The translations under genes were made by a program, and so were the position numbers. From CALODL01 sp942492115 (GTDB lineage: Bacteria; Planctomycetota; Phycisphaerae; UBA1845; CAIVHJ01), in the NCBI GenBank assembly GCA_942492115.1, contig CALODL010000003.1, positions 1-64,000 of the forward strand: DNA of 64,000 nt. The letters are read 5' to 3'. This document shows positions 41,489-50,442 of the stretch, one piece after another (positions within the stretch are counted from its first letter, which is position 1; every line of letters begins with the position of its first letter). The notes beneath the pieces were generated by a model that saw only the letters and a program-made list of their open reading frames with translations, did not search any database and was not told where the DNA came from.

Positions 41489-44206
41489 CTAGCCAAAGAT
41501 CTTGAAAATGTCGTTGAACGTCACCAGTACGAAAATCGTGCCGATCAGTGCCAGCCCGAACATCTGCGTCGCAATCTGAATCCGGATGTTGACCGGGGAG
41601 CCCTTGATCTTCTCGATGAACAGAAAGACCATCAGTCCACCGTCGACGACCGGCAGCGGCAGGAAATTGATCACCGCCAGATTGGCCGACAGCAGGCCGA
41701 GAAAGTACAGCATCTCCCAGATGCTGACTTGAGCGAGTTGCCCACCGATGTGCAGAATCCCCAATGGACCGGCGACGTTCTCGACGCCGACGGACCGTGT
41801 GAAGATCATCCGCTCGAACGTCAAGTACGCTTTGGCAACGGAATAGTACGTCTGTGTCACGCCGGCCCAGATCGCCGCTATCGGATTGGTATGGCGATTG
41901 GAGTATGTGACAACGTTGGGGAAGATTTCAACGACGTAGTAGGCGCGCGAGTACCATGGGTCGGTCATGTCGGCAGTCACCGCCACGGTTTTTTCGAAGG
42001 TCTGCCCGGTGGCCGGATCCTCGTAGGTCACGGTGACGTCTTTACCAATGCGTTCACGCAGGAAATAGCCGATGGCGGCTGAATTGTGTGCGGGATACTC
42101 GACCGACTTACCATTGACATCGACGAGCACGGCGTCACGACCATCGAGCAAGAATGTGAACGCCTGCGTCGAAGGTGACATCGCTGGCAATTCAGCAATC
42201 GTCGACAATGACCGCGGAATATCCATTGTCGTCGAGGCCACCGTGCCTCCGCTCGAAACCTCGTATTCAATCTCTGCCGTCGAACCGGCACGGATCCGGA
42301 ACGCCTCGAGGACGTCGCCCCATCCACTGACCGCTTCCCCACCAATGGTCAGCAATCGACAGCCCTTGGACAACGTCGAGGCAGCGGCCGCCGTCGGACG
42401 GCCGAGGATCTCGTCAAAAGCCAGCGCCGCGGCGATCACCAGGTTGTCCTGTTCGATCGCGCCAAACTTGAAACCCAGCATGGGCCGAACCGGGCTGCGG
42501 TAGTGAATTGGGAAACTGAGGGCCTTGTCCTCACGTTCGATCCACACCGGTGTATCGACCTGACCATGGGTCAGCAGGTAGGTGTTCAGTTCGTCGACAG
42601 TGGGATGGTCGAGCGGCCCCCAACGCAGGATGACATCCCCATTGCGCATTCGGGCAGATCCGGCGCGACTCCGGGCCGCGACATTTCGCAGGATCGGTGC
42701 ACCGCTGGCACTGGCCTCGAACTCCAGACCAGCTTCCGGGCTGCGCGCGGCCATGGGCAGGCGCGCTGGCGCGGTGCGGCCCTCGATCACAATGTCCGCC
42801 CCGGCATCGGGATTGGCCACGAGGTGGGCGGTCAACGCGGTCCGCGTCGGATGATCCAATGTCCCCCACGTGGTCACCACGTCACCTGGCTTGAGTCCGG
42901 CACGCTGCGCCCGGCTGCGTGGCGCGACGCGCGCCACGACCGCGCGTGTTTCGGCCATATCGAATTCGAGCCCCAACGCAGGCGGCGGGGGCGTCAGGGT
43001 CATCGGACGATAGATCAGCCGTTCGGTCAGCGGCTTGCCCTCACGCAGAACACGAACCGGCATATCACGACCGATGCCGGCTTTGGCCGCCTCCCAGATC
43101 TCCCGCGGCGTGGGGTGGGCAATGCCGCCCCATGCCGTAATGATGTCGCCCGATTGCAACCCGGCCTGGTCGGCAGCGGAATGCTTGGTCACATCGCTGA
43201 TCTTGACGCGGGGAACGAGGCCGAGGATCTCCCGCGGGCTCAGCTCGGAGTCGCGACCATTGGGTGCAAGCCACACGTTCTTGTGTGCCTCGATGGTGTG
43301 TGTCTCGATCTCGTCCGGGGCGTCAGCCGACGCGCGTTCGACAGTGAACTGCACGGGGTCGTTGCGGCCCTGATTCAACAGATTGAAGACCTTCCAACCG
43401 TCCTCTCGCGCCAACGGCATATCGCCGATGGCCGTCACGATGTCTCCGGGCTCGGGGTGCGGTGGCGGATAGTTGTAGAAATCCCGCCCAACTCCGAGAA
43501 TCTCGGTGGTATAGGCCGGTCCGATGCCGATCTGCAGCAGCTCCGCATCGCTGACCTGTGGTTCGATGTCTTTGGTCAATTCCTCGCCGTCGCGTTCGAC
43601 CACGATACTCAGCGGTTCAAGAGGATCTGCAAGCACGACCGCCATGCGGACCTGCTCAAAGCTGCCGATGGGTGCGTCATTGATCGACTTGACGCGGTCG
43701 CCCACGCGCAAGCCTGCTTTCTCCGCCGGCGAACCGGGCTTCAGAAAGCCGACGACTGGTGAGACTTCCGTCTTACCGTTCATGAACACGATCATGAACA
43801 ACAGCGCTGCCAGAACCAGGTTCATGATGACGCCAGCAGACACGACAGCCATGCGTTGCCCGACGGTCTTGTTCTGAAATGACCGCGGATCCTCGGGCCC
43901 GATACCTCCCGTCGGGTCGGCATCGAAATCCTCCTGCCCGAGCATCTTGACGTACCCACCCAGTGGAAGGATGTTGAAGACGTAGCGTGTCTCGCCCCAT
44001 TGGAACCCGAATAACTCCGGGCCAAAACCAATGGCGAACTTCTCGACGCGCACGCCGACCCATTTGGCCACGCTGAAGTGGCCCAACTCATGGAAGAAGA
44101 CAACCAGACTGAAGCCCATCAACAGATAGACGTAATACTTGGCCGTACCGAGAAATTCGAATACGCCACCAAGCAGCATGGTGTCACTGGCTAGCATTTC
44201 AGACAT
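41489..44206 (-). CDS. rseP: Site-2 protease RseP with an expanded PDZ array
   Basis: A 905-residue membrane metalloprotease, about twice the length of E. coli RseP. The zinc motif HELGH is at residues 39-43 in the first helix, and the second zinc motif is near the C-terminus in INFLPLPVVDGG. Between them are five or six PDZ-like repeats, with cores such as AEKAGLRVGDRVKSI, ADQAGLQSGDIITAWGG, AQRAGLKPGDVVTTWG and MRNGDVILRWG; several are followed by a similar LDHPT segment. It cleaves membrane-bound substrates such as anti-sigma factors. Its start overlaps the dxr stop by 16 bp, the conserved dxr-rseP pairing. Confidence 0.88.
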   Translation of the reverse strand: MSEMLASDTMLLGGVFEFLGTAKYYVYLLMGFSLVVFFHELGHFSVAKWVGVRVEKFAIGFGPELFGFQWGETRYVFNILPLGGYVKMLGQEDFDADPTGGIGPEDPRSFQNKTVGQRMAVVSAGVIMNLVLAALLFMIVFMNGKTEVSPVVGFLKPGSPAEKAGLRVGDRVKSINDAPIGSFEQVRMAVVLADPLEPLSIVVERDGEELTKDIEPQVSDAELLQIGIGPAYTTEILGVGRDFYNYPPPHPEPGDIVTAIGDMPLAREDGWKVFNLLNQGRNDPVQFTVERASADAPDEIETHTIEAHKNVWLAPNGRDSELSPREILGLVPRVKISDVTKHSAADQAGLQSGDIITAWGGIAHPTPREIWEAAKAGIGRDMPVRVLREGKPLTERLIYRPMTLTPPPPALGLEFDMAETRAVVARVAPRSRAQRAGLKPGDVVTTWGTLDHPTRTALTAHLVANPDAGADIVIEGRTAPARLPMAARSPEAGLEFEASASGAPILRNVAARSRAGSARMRNGDVILRWGPLDHPTVDELNTYLLTHGQVDTPVWIEREDKALSFPIHYRSPVRPMLGFKFGAIEQDNLVIAAALAFDEILGRPTAAAASTLSKGCRLLTIGGEAVSGWGDVLEAFRIRAGSTAEIEYEVSSGGTVASTTMDIPRSLSTIAELPAMSPSTQAFTFLLDGRDAVLVDVNGKSVEYPAHNSAAIGYFLRERIGKDVTVTYEDPATGQTFEKTVAVTADMTDPWYSRAYYVVEIFPNVVTYSNRHTNPIAAIWAGVTQTYYSVAKAYLTFERMIFTRSVGVENVAGPLGILHIGGQLAQVSIWEMLYFLGLLSANLAVINFLPLPVVDGGLMVFLFIEKIKGSPVNIRIQIATQMFGLALIGTIFVLVTFNDIFKIFG

Positions 44207-45342
44207 TGACGAACCTCATTCCTCGCCCACGCGTCCGCTTCGAGCAGCTCATCCCAGCCCGGTGCTGCCACCCAGTCGTGACGATCGAGTGCATCACGTG
44301 TTACGCTCGTAATATCGCCCAGCTTGATCAGTTCATTGCGGAACGCAGTCACGGCTTCCTCGTTGGCAGCGTTGAACACCGCCCCCGCCGAACCTCCGCG
44401 TGCCGCGACCTCGAAGCCCAGCCGCACAGCCGGAAAACGAGCTTCATCCGGCGGCTCGAAGGTCAGCTGCCTGATTTCAGACATATTCAACCGCGCTGCC
44501 GTGGTCGGCGTTCGGCGTGGATAGGTCAATGCATATTGAATCGGCCCGCGCATGTCGGGCAATCCGAGCTGAGCAATGACCGAGCCGTCACAATATTCGA
44601 CAAGAGCATGGACCACCGCCTCGGGATGGACCAACACCTCGATGCGATCGGCCGGCAGATCGAACAACCACCGCGCCTCGATGACCTCCAGCGCTTTGTT
44701 CATCATGGTCGCAGAATCGATTGTGATCTTCGGGCCCATTGCCCACACCGGGTGGTTCAACGCCTCGGCCACGCTGGCCGCGGCGATCCGTTCGCTGGGC
44801 CACGTTCGGAACGGGCCGCCGGACGATGTCAAAAAAATCCTCGCCACCTCATCGGGACGCCCGGATTGCAACGCTTGAAACACCCCCGAGTGTTCGCTGT
44901 CGATCGGGATGATGGCCGCGCCTGTCTGGCGCGCCAACGTTGTCAATAACGGGCCGGCCACGACCATTGCTTCTTTGTTGGCCAGAGCCACCTTCTTACC
45001 GAGCGCGACCGCCCGGACGGTGGCCTCGAGCCCGGCGACACCAATGATTGCGGAAACCACGCAATCACAATCCGTCGCTTCCACCATGTCGGCCAGACCG
45101 CCGGCTCCACTGACGACGTTCGTCCCTGCGGGCAGCGCGTCGCGAAGGGCCGCCTCGTGGTGCGCATGGCCGATGCCCACGAAACTCGGGCGCCACACGG
45201 CTGCCTGCTCGGCGAGCTCGGACCATCGTGATCCGGCCGCCAACCCCACGACCTCGAATTCGTCGCGCAGCGTCGTCAGCACGTCGAGTGCGCTGCGGCC
45301 AATCGACCCGGTCGATCCCAGGATGATGATGCGGTTCTTCAA
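44191..45342 (-). CDS. dxr: 1-deoxy-D-xylulose-5-phosphate reductoisomerase
   Basis: A 383-residue enzyme of the MEP isoprenoid pathway: NADPH loop ILGSTGSIGRSALDVL, GKKVALANKEAMV, the metal site IIPIDSEHSGVFQAL, the substrate flap SSGGPFR, and WAMGPKITIDSATMMNKALEVIEA (Ser, Asn and Lys contacts in IDSATMMNK). The start is TTG at 45342 (KNRIIILGSTG); no ATG fits the family N-terminus. It is followed by rseP with a 16-bp overlap. The upstream region is divergent from the Nudix gene. Confidence 0.93.
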   Translation of the reverse strand: MKNRIIILGSTGSIGRSALDVLTTLRDEFEVVGLAAGSRWSELAEQAAVWRPSFVGIGHAHHEAALRDALPAGTNVVSGAGGLADMVEATDCDCVVSAIIGVAGLEATVRAVALGKKVALANKEAMVVAGPLLTTLARQTGAAIIPIDSEHSGVFQALQSGRPDEVARIFLTSSGGPFRTWPSERIAAASVAEALNHPVWAMGPKITIDSATMMNKALEVIEARWLFDLPADRIEVLVHPEAVVHALVEYCDGSVIAQLGLPDMRGPIQYALTYPRRTPTTAARLNMSEIRQLTFEPPDEARFPAVRLGFEVAARGGSAGAVFNAANEEAVTAFRNELIKLGDITSVTRDALDRHDWVAAPGWDELLEADAWARNEVRQCLKC

Positions 45343-45519
45343 TGGGAGCTTTGCTCAGGACCTCAGTGGCCCGTGTGGCCCATGGCAGCCGGGAGCGCCG
45401 CCCTGCTCGACTGATCGCAGAGCCATCCCAGGCTGACCGATTCCGGGCGTTGATCTAAACTTCCGGTGGCCCAAAATCATAGACGCGCGCAGCCATCGTT
45501 GCAAGAATTGGACCCCGAC

Positions 45520-45549
45520 TTTACACCCGTTAAACCCCAGGCCTATAAT
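45520..45549 (+). promoter_or_regulatory. Promoter of the Nudix-rhomboid-protease operon, probably leaderless
   Basis: TTTACA (45520-45525), an 18-bp spacer and a perfect TATAAT (45544-45549). Only 8 nt separate the -10 box from the ATG at 45558, and there is no Shine-Dalgarno sequence, so transcription probably starts within 1-2 nt of the start codon. Confidence 0.65.
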
Positions 45550-45557
45550 GACTTCCG

Positions 45558-46100
45558 ATGAACGACAGCCTGGTCCTCAAGCCATCCGCCCGGTCCACAC
45601 AACTGCGCTCGGAGATATTCTCGGTGCAGTCGTGGGCATTCGATGACCCTCATATCGGTCGTTTCGAACGTGATGTCGTTGTTCATCCCGGCGCAGTCCT
45701 GATTCTGCCCCTGGTGGACGCCAATCACGTCGTCATGGTCCACAACGCCCGCCACGCCGTGGGGCGTGAGTTACTGGAACTGCCGGCCGGAACCCTCGAG
45801 GCTGGTGAGCCCCCCGGAGACTGTGCCGCCCGCGAGCTTCAGGAAGAGACCGGCTACCGGTCCAGCGATGTCAGCCCGCTGGCGACATTCCACACGTGTC
45901 CGGGGATCTGTACCGAGTTGATGCACGCATTCGTGGCCCGTGGTCTCGAGCCGGGACCGCAGCGGCTCGAGCCGACCGAACATATCCGCATCGAGATCTT
46001 CGCCCTGACCGACGCGCTGGCCATGTGCGCTGATGGGCGCATCCTCGACGGTAAGACCATCGCAGCCCTGACGATTCATCACCTGAGGGAGACCACCTGA
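45558..46100 (+). CDS. Nudix hydrolase, ADP-ribose-pyrophosphatase-like
   Basis: A 180-residue protein with the Nudix box GTLEAGEPPGDCAARELQEETGY, matching GX5EX7REUXEEXGU. It is preceded by LLELPAG and followed by a partially conserved CPGICTELMHAFVA loop as in ADP-ribose diphosphatases (NudF type). It would hydrolyse ADP-ribose or a similar NDP-X. The only start consistent with the promoter is 45558. The stop overlaps the rhomboid start (TGATG). Grouping with two membrane proteases is probably operon convenience. Confidence 0.88.
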   Translation: MNDSLVLKPSARSTQLRSEIFSVQSWAFDDPHIGRFERDVVVHPGAVLILPLVDANHVVMVHNARHAVGRELLELPAGTLEAGEPPGDCAARELQEETGYRSSDVSPLATFHTCPGICTELMHAFVARGLEPGPQRLEPTEHIRIEIFALTDALAMCADGRILDGKTIAALTIHHLRETT

Positions 46101-47002
46101 TGGGCTGGCAGGATCGCGACTACGCCCGCGAAGAGGCGTACCGCTCGGCCCGCTCCGGCCGTGGCCTGGGTGCTGGCTTGAGGGTGATGCGCCTGACGAC
46201 TCAGCTGATCATCATCAACGTGGCGATTTTCGTGCTCGAAGCCATCACTCGATCTGACTCTGCGGACTGGATCTTCGAAACCGGCGTGTTGTACACACCT
46301 TACGTGCTCGATGGCCAGGTCTGGCGGCTGATCACGGCGCAGTACCTGCACGCCGACCCGATGCACCTGTTCTTCAACATGCTGGGCCTCTATTTCCTTG
46401 GACCCTACCTCGAGCAATTGTGGGGCAAGTGGCGGTTCTTCGGTTTCTATACCGCTTGCGGGCTGGCTGGAAATCTGTTTCTCGTCCTGCTTCAAACCGT
46501 CGGCTTTCTTCCGGCAGGGCCGGCACTGGGCGCATCAGGATGCATTCTCGGAATCCTCGGTGCCTGCGCGGTTCTGTTCCCCGGCATCACCCTCATCCTG
46601 ATGTTCTTCCCCATGCGGATTCGGACAGCAGCTCTGCTGTTCGTGGGACTCTACACGCTGAACCTGCTGAGCAAGGGGTTCAACGCAGGCGGTGATGCCG
46701 CGCACCTTGCCGGCCTCGCAGCAGGTGCCGGATACGCCTACTGGAAGCGCGGGGGCTTCGTGCCCGATCCGCGGGTGTTTGGCCGCAGCCGTACAGTGTC
46801 TGCACGCACGCGGAGGCCGGACAACCCACGGCCCGATCCGAATCTGCAGCGCCGCGTCGATGCAATCCTTGATAAGATAAAGACGTCTGGTATGAACAGC
46901 CTGACCGCGCAGGAACGCGAATTGCTCTCGCGGGCTTCGCGCCAGGAGCGAGAGCGGGGCAAGGCCCATGATGCCCGCTTCGGTCGCCTCGACAAACTCT
47001 GA
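46100..47002 (+). CDS. Rhomboid-family intramembrane serine protease
   Basis: A 300-residue protein with six or more transmembrane helices. The catalytic Ser is in GASG (Ser146) and the His in GDAAHLAG (His202). HADPMHLFFNMLGLYFLGPYLE, with the conserved HxxxN pattern, fits the family. The cytoplasmic C-terminal tail ends with RRVDAILDKIKTSGMNSLTAQ followed by ERELLSRAS, a small helical module that recurs at the end of the next gene product. Translationally coupled to the Nudix gene. It cleaves membrane-spanning substrates; the target is unknown. Confidence 0.92.
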   Translation: MGWQDRDYAREEAYRSARSGRGLGAGLRVMRLTTQLIIINVAIFVLEAITRSDSADWIFETGVLYTPYVLDGQVWRLITAQYLHADPMHLFFNMLGLYFLGPYLEQLWGKWRFFGFYTACGLAGNLFLVLLQTVGFLPAGPALGASGCILGILGACAVLFPGITLILMFFPMRIRTAALLFVGLYTLNLLSKGFNAGGDAAHLAGLAAGAGYAYWKRGGFVPDPRVFGRSRTVSARTRRPDNPRPDPNLQRRVDAILDKIKTSGMNSLTAQERELLSRASRQERERGKAHDARFGRLDKL

Positions 47003-47037
47003 GATCTTCTCTCGGCCTACGCGGTCGAGCCTTTACC

Positions 47038-48045
47038 ATGAACGGACCCGGCAGCTTCACCGACAACCCGATCAACTGGTCGTTCCCGGCAGGAAGACTA
47101 TTCAACATCCGTATCCGGGTGCACCTGTTCTTCCTGCTGTGGATTGCCTTCGAGCTGCTGCGCGAGGTCCTCGCAGAGCAGCCGCAAATGGGTGCGGCCG
47201 TGGTCTTCCTCGGGCTGCTGTTCGGTATCGTGCTGCTGCATGAGCTGGGGCACTGCTTCGGAGCGCGATCCGTCGGGGGCGATGCCGACGAGATCCTGAT
47301 GTGGCCGCTCGGTGGGCTGGCGATGGTCTCCCCGCCGCACAATCCGCTGGCTCATCTGGTCACCACCGCTGCCGGCCCGGCAGTCAATCTTGTGATCTGC
47401 TGCCTGACTGGGAGCATCATGCTTCTCGGCGGGCTGGGCAACTTGATCACACTCAACCCGTTCAGCCTCGGCTTCATGCCCGGGTCGCCCTTCGGCGAGT
47501 GGGGCTTCAGCGGTTGGCTGGTGGCCTTGTGGGTCATCAACTACCTGTTGCTGCTGTTCAATCTGCTCCCGATCTTCCCACTGGATGGGGGTCGTCTGCT
47601 GCAAGCCGTGCTGTGGCAGCGCAAGGGTTATCATCAGGCCACGCTGACCGCTACGTTCATCGGCATGGTCGGCGCGGTCGTCATCGGTCTCATCGGGCTC
47701 GCCACGGACCAGACCATCATGGTATGCATTGCCGTGTTCGGTTACCTGACGTGTGCCAACGATCGCCGGATGCTCAGACACGGGATGATGGAACACCTGT
47801 CGGAGTTCGGCGGATTCACAACTTTCGGCGAAGAGGAAGAAGAGCGTGAACCGACGTGGCTTGAAAAACGGCAGGCCCGCAGGGCGGCCCGGCGCGAACA
47901 GCGCGCCCAGGCCGAAGAAGCACAGCGTGAAGAGGAGATCGACCGCATCCTCCAGAAAGTGCACGACCACGGGATGTCGTCGTTGACGCCGCGCGAGCGG
48001 CGGACCCTGCAGGCCGATACAGAACGCCGTCGAACCCCCCGATGA
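47038..48045 (+). CDS. M50-type site-2 zinc protease
   Basis: A 335-residue intramembrane metalloprotease. The N-terminus has SFPAGRLFNIRIRVHLFFLL, the family start. The zinc motif is HELGHCFGARSVGG, the third ligand is in NLLPIFPLDGGRLLQA, and GGDADEILMWPLGGLA is typical of the small S2P branch. Five to six helices, then a very charged tail (EEEEEREP, RRAARREQRAQAEE) ending EEIDRILQKVHDHGMSSLTP plus RERRTLQ, which matches the rhomboid tail. It is followed 22 bp later by threonine synthase. Substrate unknown. Confidence 0.9.
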   Translation: MNGPGSFTDNPINWSFPAGRLFNIRIRVHLFFLLWIAFELLREVLAEQPQMGAAVVFLGLLFGIVLLHELGHCFGARSVGGDADEILMWPLGGLAMVSPPHNPLAHLVTTAAGPAVNLVICCLTGSIMLLGGLGNLITLNPFSLGFMPGSPFGEWGFSGWLVALWVINYLLLLFNLLPIFPLDGGRLLQAVLWQRKGYHQATLTATFIGMVGAVVIGLIGLATDQTIMVCIAVFGYLTCANDRRMLRHGMMEHLSEFGGFTTFGEEEEEREPTWLEKRQARRAARREQRAQAEEAQREEEIDRILQKVHDHGMSSLTPRERRTLQADTERRRTPR

Positions 48046-48067
48046 AAATGGAACACCATGTGTACTC

Positions 48068-49480
48068 ATGAGTGACGTCGCCTATCAGAAATGCATCAAC
48101 TCGGCCTGCGGCGCAGTCTACGGCGTCGACGAGGTTCTATTCGCCTGTGCCCACTGCGGCGCATTACTCGACGTGTGCTACGACTGGGACCGCGCGGAAG
48201 TCCCCGGGAGCCTGCGGTTCTTCGAAACACGCTGGGGAACGTCCGGACGTGACAACCGCGGCCTGCTGGATTTTTCTGGCGTGTGGCGTTTTCGCGAACT
48301 GCTGGCCTTCGCCGATCGTCGGGATATGGTCACACTCGGCGAGGGGCGCACACTGTTGCAGCAGGCTGACGCGCTGGCCAGCCAGCTCGCGCTCAAACCA
48401 GGCCACCTGTTCCTGCAGTACGAAGGGATGAACCCCTCCGGGAGTTTCAAGGACAATGGCATGACCGCGGCCTTTACCATGGCCCGGCATCTCAAACGCA
48501 ACCGCGTGGCTTGTGCCTCGACGGGCAACACCAGCGCATCCATGGCCCTGTACGCGGGTGGCGCCACCAACCTGGGCGGTCCGCCCATGCAGGCGGTCGT
48601 ATTCATCGGCAGCGGCAAGATCGCGTTCGGCAAGTTGTCGCAGGCACTCGACTATGGCGCGTTGACGCTGCAGATCGAAGGTGATTTCGATGCGTGCATG
48701 GAACGGGTCCGCGACGCATCCAACCGCCTCGGGTTGTACCTCATGAACTCGGTCAATCCGTTCCGCCTCGAGGGGCAGAAGAGCATCATGTACCGCGTGC
48801 TCGAGGGGCTGGACTGGGAGGTTCCTGACTGGATCGTCGTCCCCGGCGGCAACCTCGGGAATTCCAGCGCATTCGGCAAGGCCTGGCAGGAACTCTTGCA
48901 CCTGGGACTGGTGGACCGCGTCCCACGTCTTGCGATCATCAATGCCAGCGGTGCCAGCACGCTGAACAGGTTGTACAACGATGTCGGCGTGCGGTGGAAC
49001 GGCGGCCAACTCGATCTCGACGCCATCACGGTGTATTACGAGCGTCTGAACGCTTCCGGACAGCGGGCCAGCACGGTGGCCAGCGCCATCGAAATCAACC
49101 GCCCGGTCAACTTGCACAAAGCACTGCGCTCCCTGGAAGTCATGAACGGTGTCGTGCGCGATGTGCCCGACAGTGCGATTCTCGATCACAAGGCACTCGT
49201 TGGACGCTATGGCCTGGGCTGCGAACCAGCCAGCGCGGCCAGTGTGGCGGGCTTGGCACGCCTCATCGAGGAAGGTGTCATTGGCGCCGACGAACGCGTT
49301 GTGTGCATCCTCACGGGCCACGGCCTCAAGGATTCCGACGCGACTGTCAAGTACCACATCGGCGACCGCAACTCGGCGCCGGGTGAACATGCCAACAAGC
49401 CCATTCGGGTCCGTGACGACATCGAAGACATTTGCTCAGCAATCGAAGGAGCCCGACAGGAAGCGGAATCACTCAGCTGA
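48068..49480 (+). CDS. thrC: Threonine synthase
   Basis: A 470-residue PLP enzyme. The N-terminal zinc-ribbon-like segment has CINSACG and CAHCGALLDVC. The PLP Lys is in NPSGSFKDNGMT; the Ser/Thr/Asn loop is CASTGNTSASMALYAG and the phosphate-binding loop VVPGGNLGNSSAFGKAW. The C-terminus GHGLKDSDATVKYH is the usual ThrC ending. It converts O-phosphohomoserine to threonine. The ATG at 48068 is close to the S2P stop, so it is probably co-transcribed with the upstream membrane proteases. Confidence 0.92.
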   Translation: MSDVAYQKCINSACGAVYGVDEVLFACAHCGALLDVCYDWDRAEVPGSLRFFETRWGTSGRDNRGLLDFSGVWRFRELLAFADRRDMVTLGEGRTLLQQADALASQLALKPGHLFLQYEGMNPSGSFKDNGMTAAFTMARHLKRNRVACASTGNTSASMALYAGGATNLGGPPMQAVVFIGSGKIAFGKLSQALDYGALTLQIEGDFDACMERVRDASNRLGLYLMNSVNPFRLEGQKSIMYRVLEGLDWEVPDWIVVPGGNLGNSSAFGKAWQELLHLGLVDRVPRLAIINASGASTLNRLYNDVGVRWNGGQLDLDAITVYYERLNASGQRASTVASAIEINRPVNLHKALRSLEVMNGVVRDVPDSAILDHKALVGRYGLGCEPASAASVAGLARLIEEGVIGADERVVCILTGHGLKDSDATVKYHIGDRNSAPGEHANKPIRVRDDIEDICSAIEGARQEAESLS

Positions 49481-49665
49481 GTCGCACGAGCGAGCTCCGT
49501 ATCGACACAGAATCGCTCATTCGCGCGTACGCTCACGCCATCGATGACGTGTCTCGCCACAACACATGCGGTCCTGTAGGATGGACTGACCGCGTCTCTT
49601 GATGTCGAAACCCTGGTGACATCAGACATGCCATGCTAACGCCTAACGCCGGAACCAACGCCATC

Positions 49666-50403
49666 ATGCGACTCATCATCGACCCCCCCCTGTCCGGCCC
49701 GGAAAACATGGCGCGCGACGAAACGCTCCTGGAGCGTGTCCGCCAAGGCAGTTCTGCAGCCACGCTGAGGCTGTATCGCTGGTCACCGCCGACCATCTCA
49801 CTCGGATACTTCCAGAAATTCGACGAATATGACCGCCTGCCGGCGCCAGCGGGCGTCCTCGGGGTGGTTCGGCGAACGACCGGGGGCGGCGCGATCCTCC
49901 ACGATTCCGAGTGGACCTACAGCCTGGTGGCCCCCGCCGGTGACCCGCTGCTCGAGGGTCCCGCGATCAGCCTGTACGAGCGGGTCCATGATGCAATCAT
50001 CGACACACTGCAACTGCTGGGCGTCACCGCCACCCGGTGCGGCATCAGCGACGACAGCACACCCAAGCGGGGCCCGTTCTTCTGCTTCGCTCGACGCCAC
50101 TGCACGGACGTCATCATGCCCAACGGTGCCAAACTGGCAGGAAGTGCACAACGGCGCCTGAAAGAGGCGGTCCTGCAGCATGGCTCCATCATCGTTGCCG
50201 CGCGCAATCCCCAGCAACCGGCCGCCGCCATCCGCGATCATGTCGATGTGTCGGCGGAGGACGTTCTCAGGCCGTTGATCGATGCCCTGGCCAATCGCCT
50301 GGAGGTCGTCTTCGAAGAAGACGAGTGGACTTCTGAGGAACTGGAGATGGTCGAGGCGCTGGTCGCCAAGCACGAAGGCGATGAATGGCTCACGAAGTAT
50401 TGA
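49666..50403 (+). CDS. Lipoate/octanoate-protein ligase family (LplA/LipM-like)
   Basis: A 245-residue protein of the biotin/lipoyl transferase fold: MARDETLLERV near the N-terminus, TISLGYFQKFDEYD, VRRTTGGGAILHDSEWTYSL (the lipoyl-binding RRxxGGG.V.H motif), FCFARRHCTDVI and the Lys in NGAKLAGSAQRR. It attaches octanoyl or lipoyl groups, or transfers them, to lipoyl domains such as glycine-cleavage H protein. I chose the ATG at 49666 (MRLIIDPPL). The glycine-cleavage P genes lie just beyond dapB, so H-protein lipoylation is a plausible role. Confidence 0.85.
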   Translation: MRLIIDPPLSGPENMARDETLLERVRQGSSAATLRLYRWSPPTISLGYFQKFDEYDRLPAPAGVLGVVRRTTGGGAILHDSEWTYSLVAPAGDPLLEGPAISLYERVHDAIIDTLQLLGVTATRCGISDDSTPKRGPFFCFARRHCTDVIMPNGAKLAGSAQRRLKEAVLQHGSIIVAARNPQQPAAAIRDHVDVSAEDVLRPLIDALANRLEVVFEEDEWTSEELEMVEALVAKHEGDEWLTKY

Positions 50404-50442
50404 GCTGCGCCGCTTTCGCCTGATCGCAATCACGCGGTGCGG

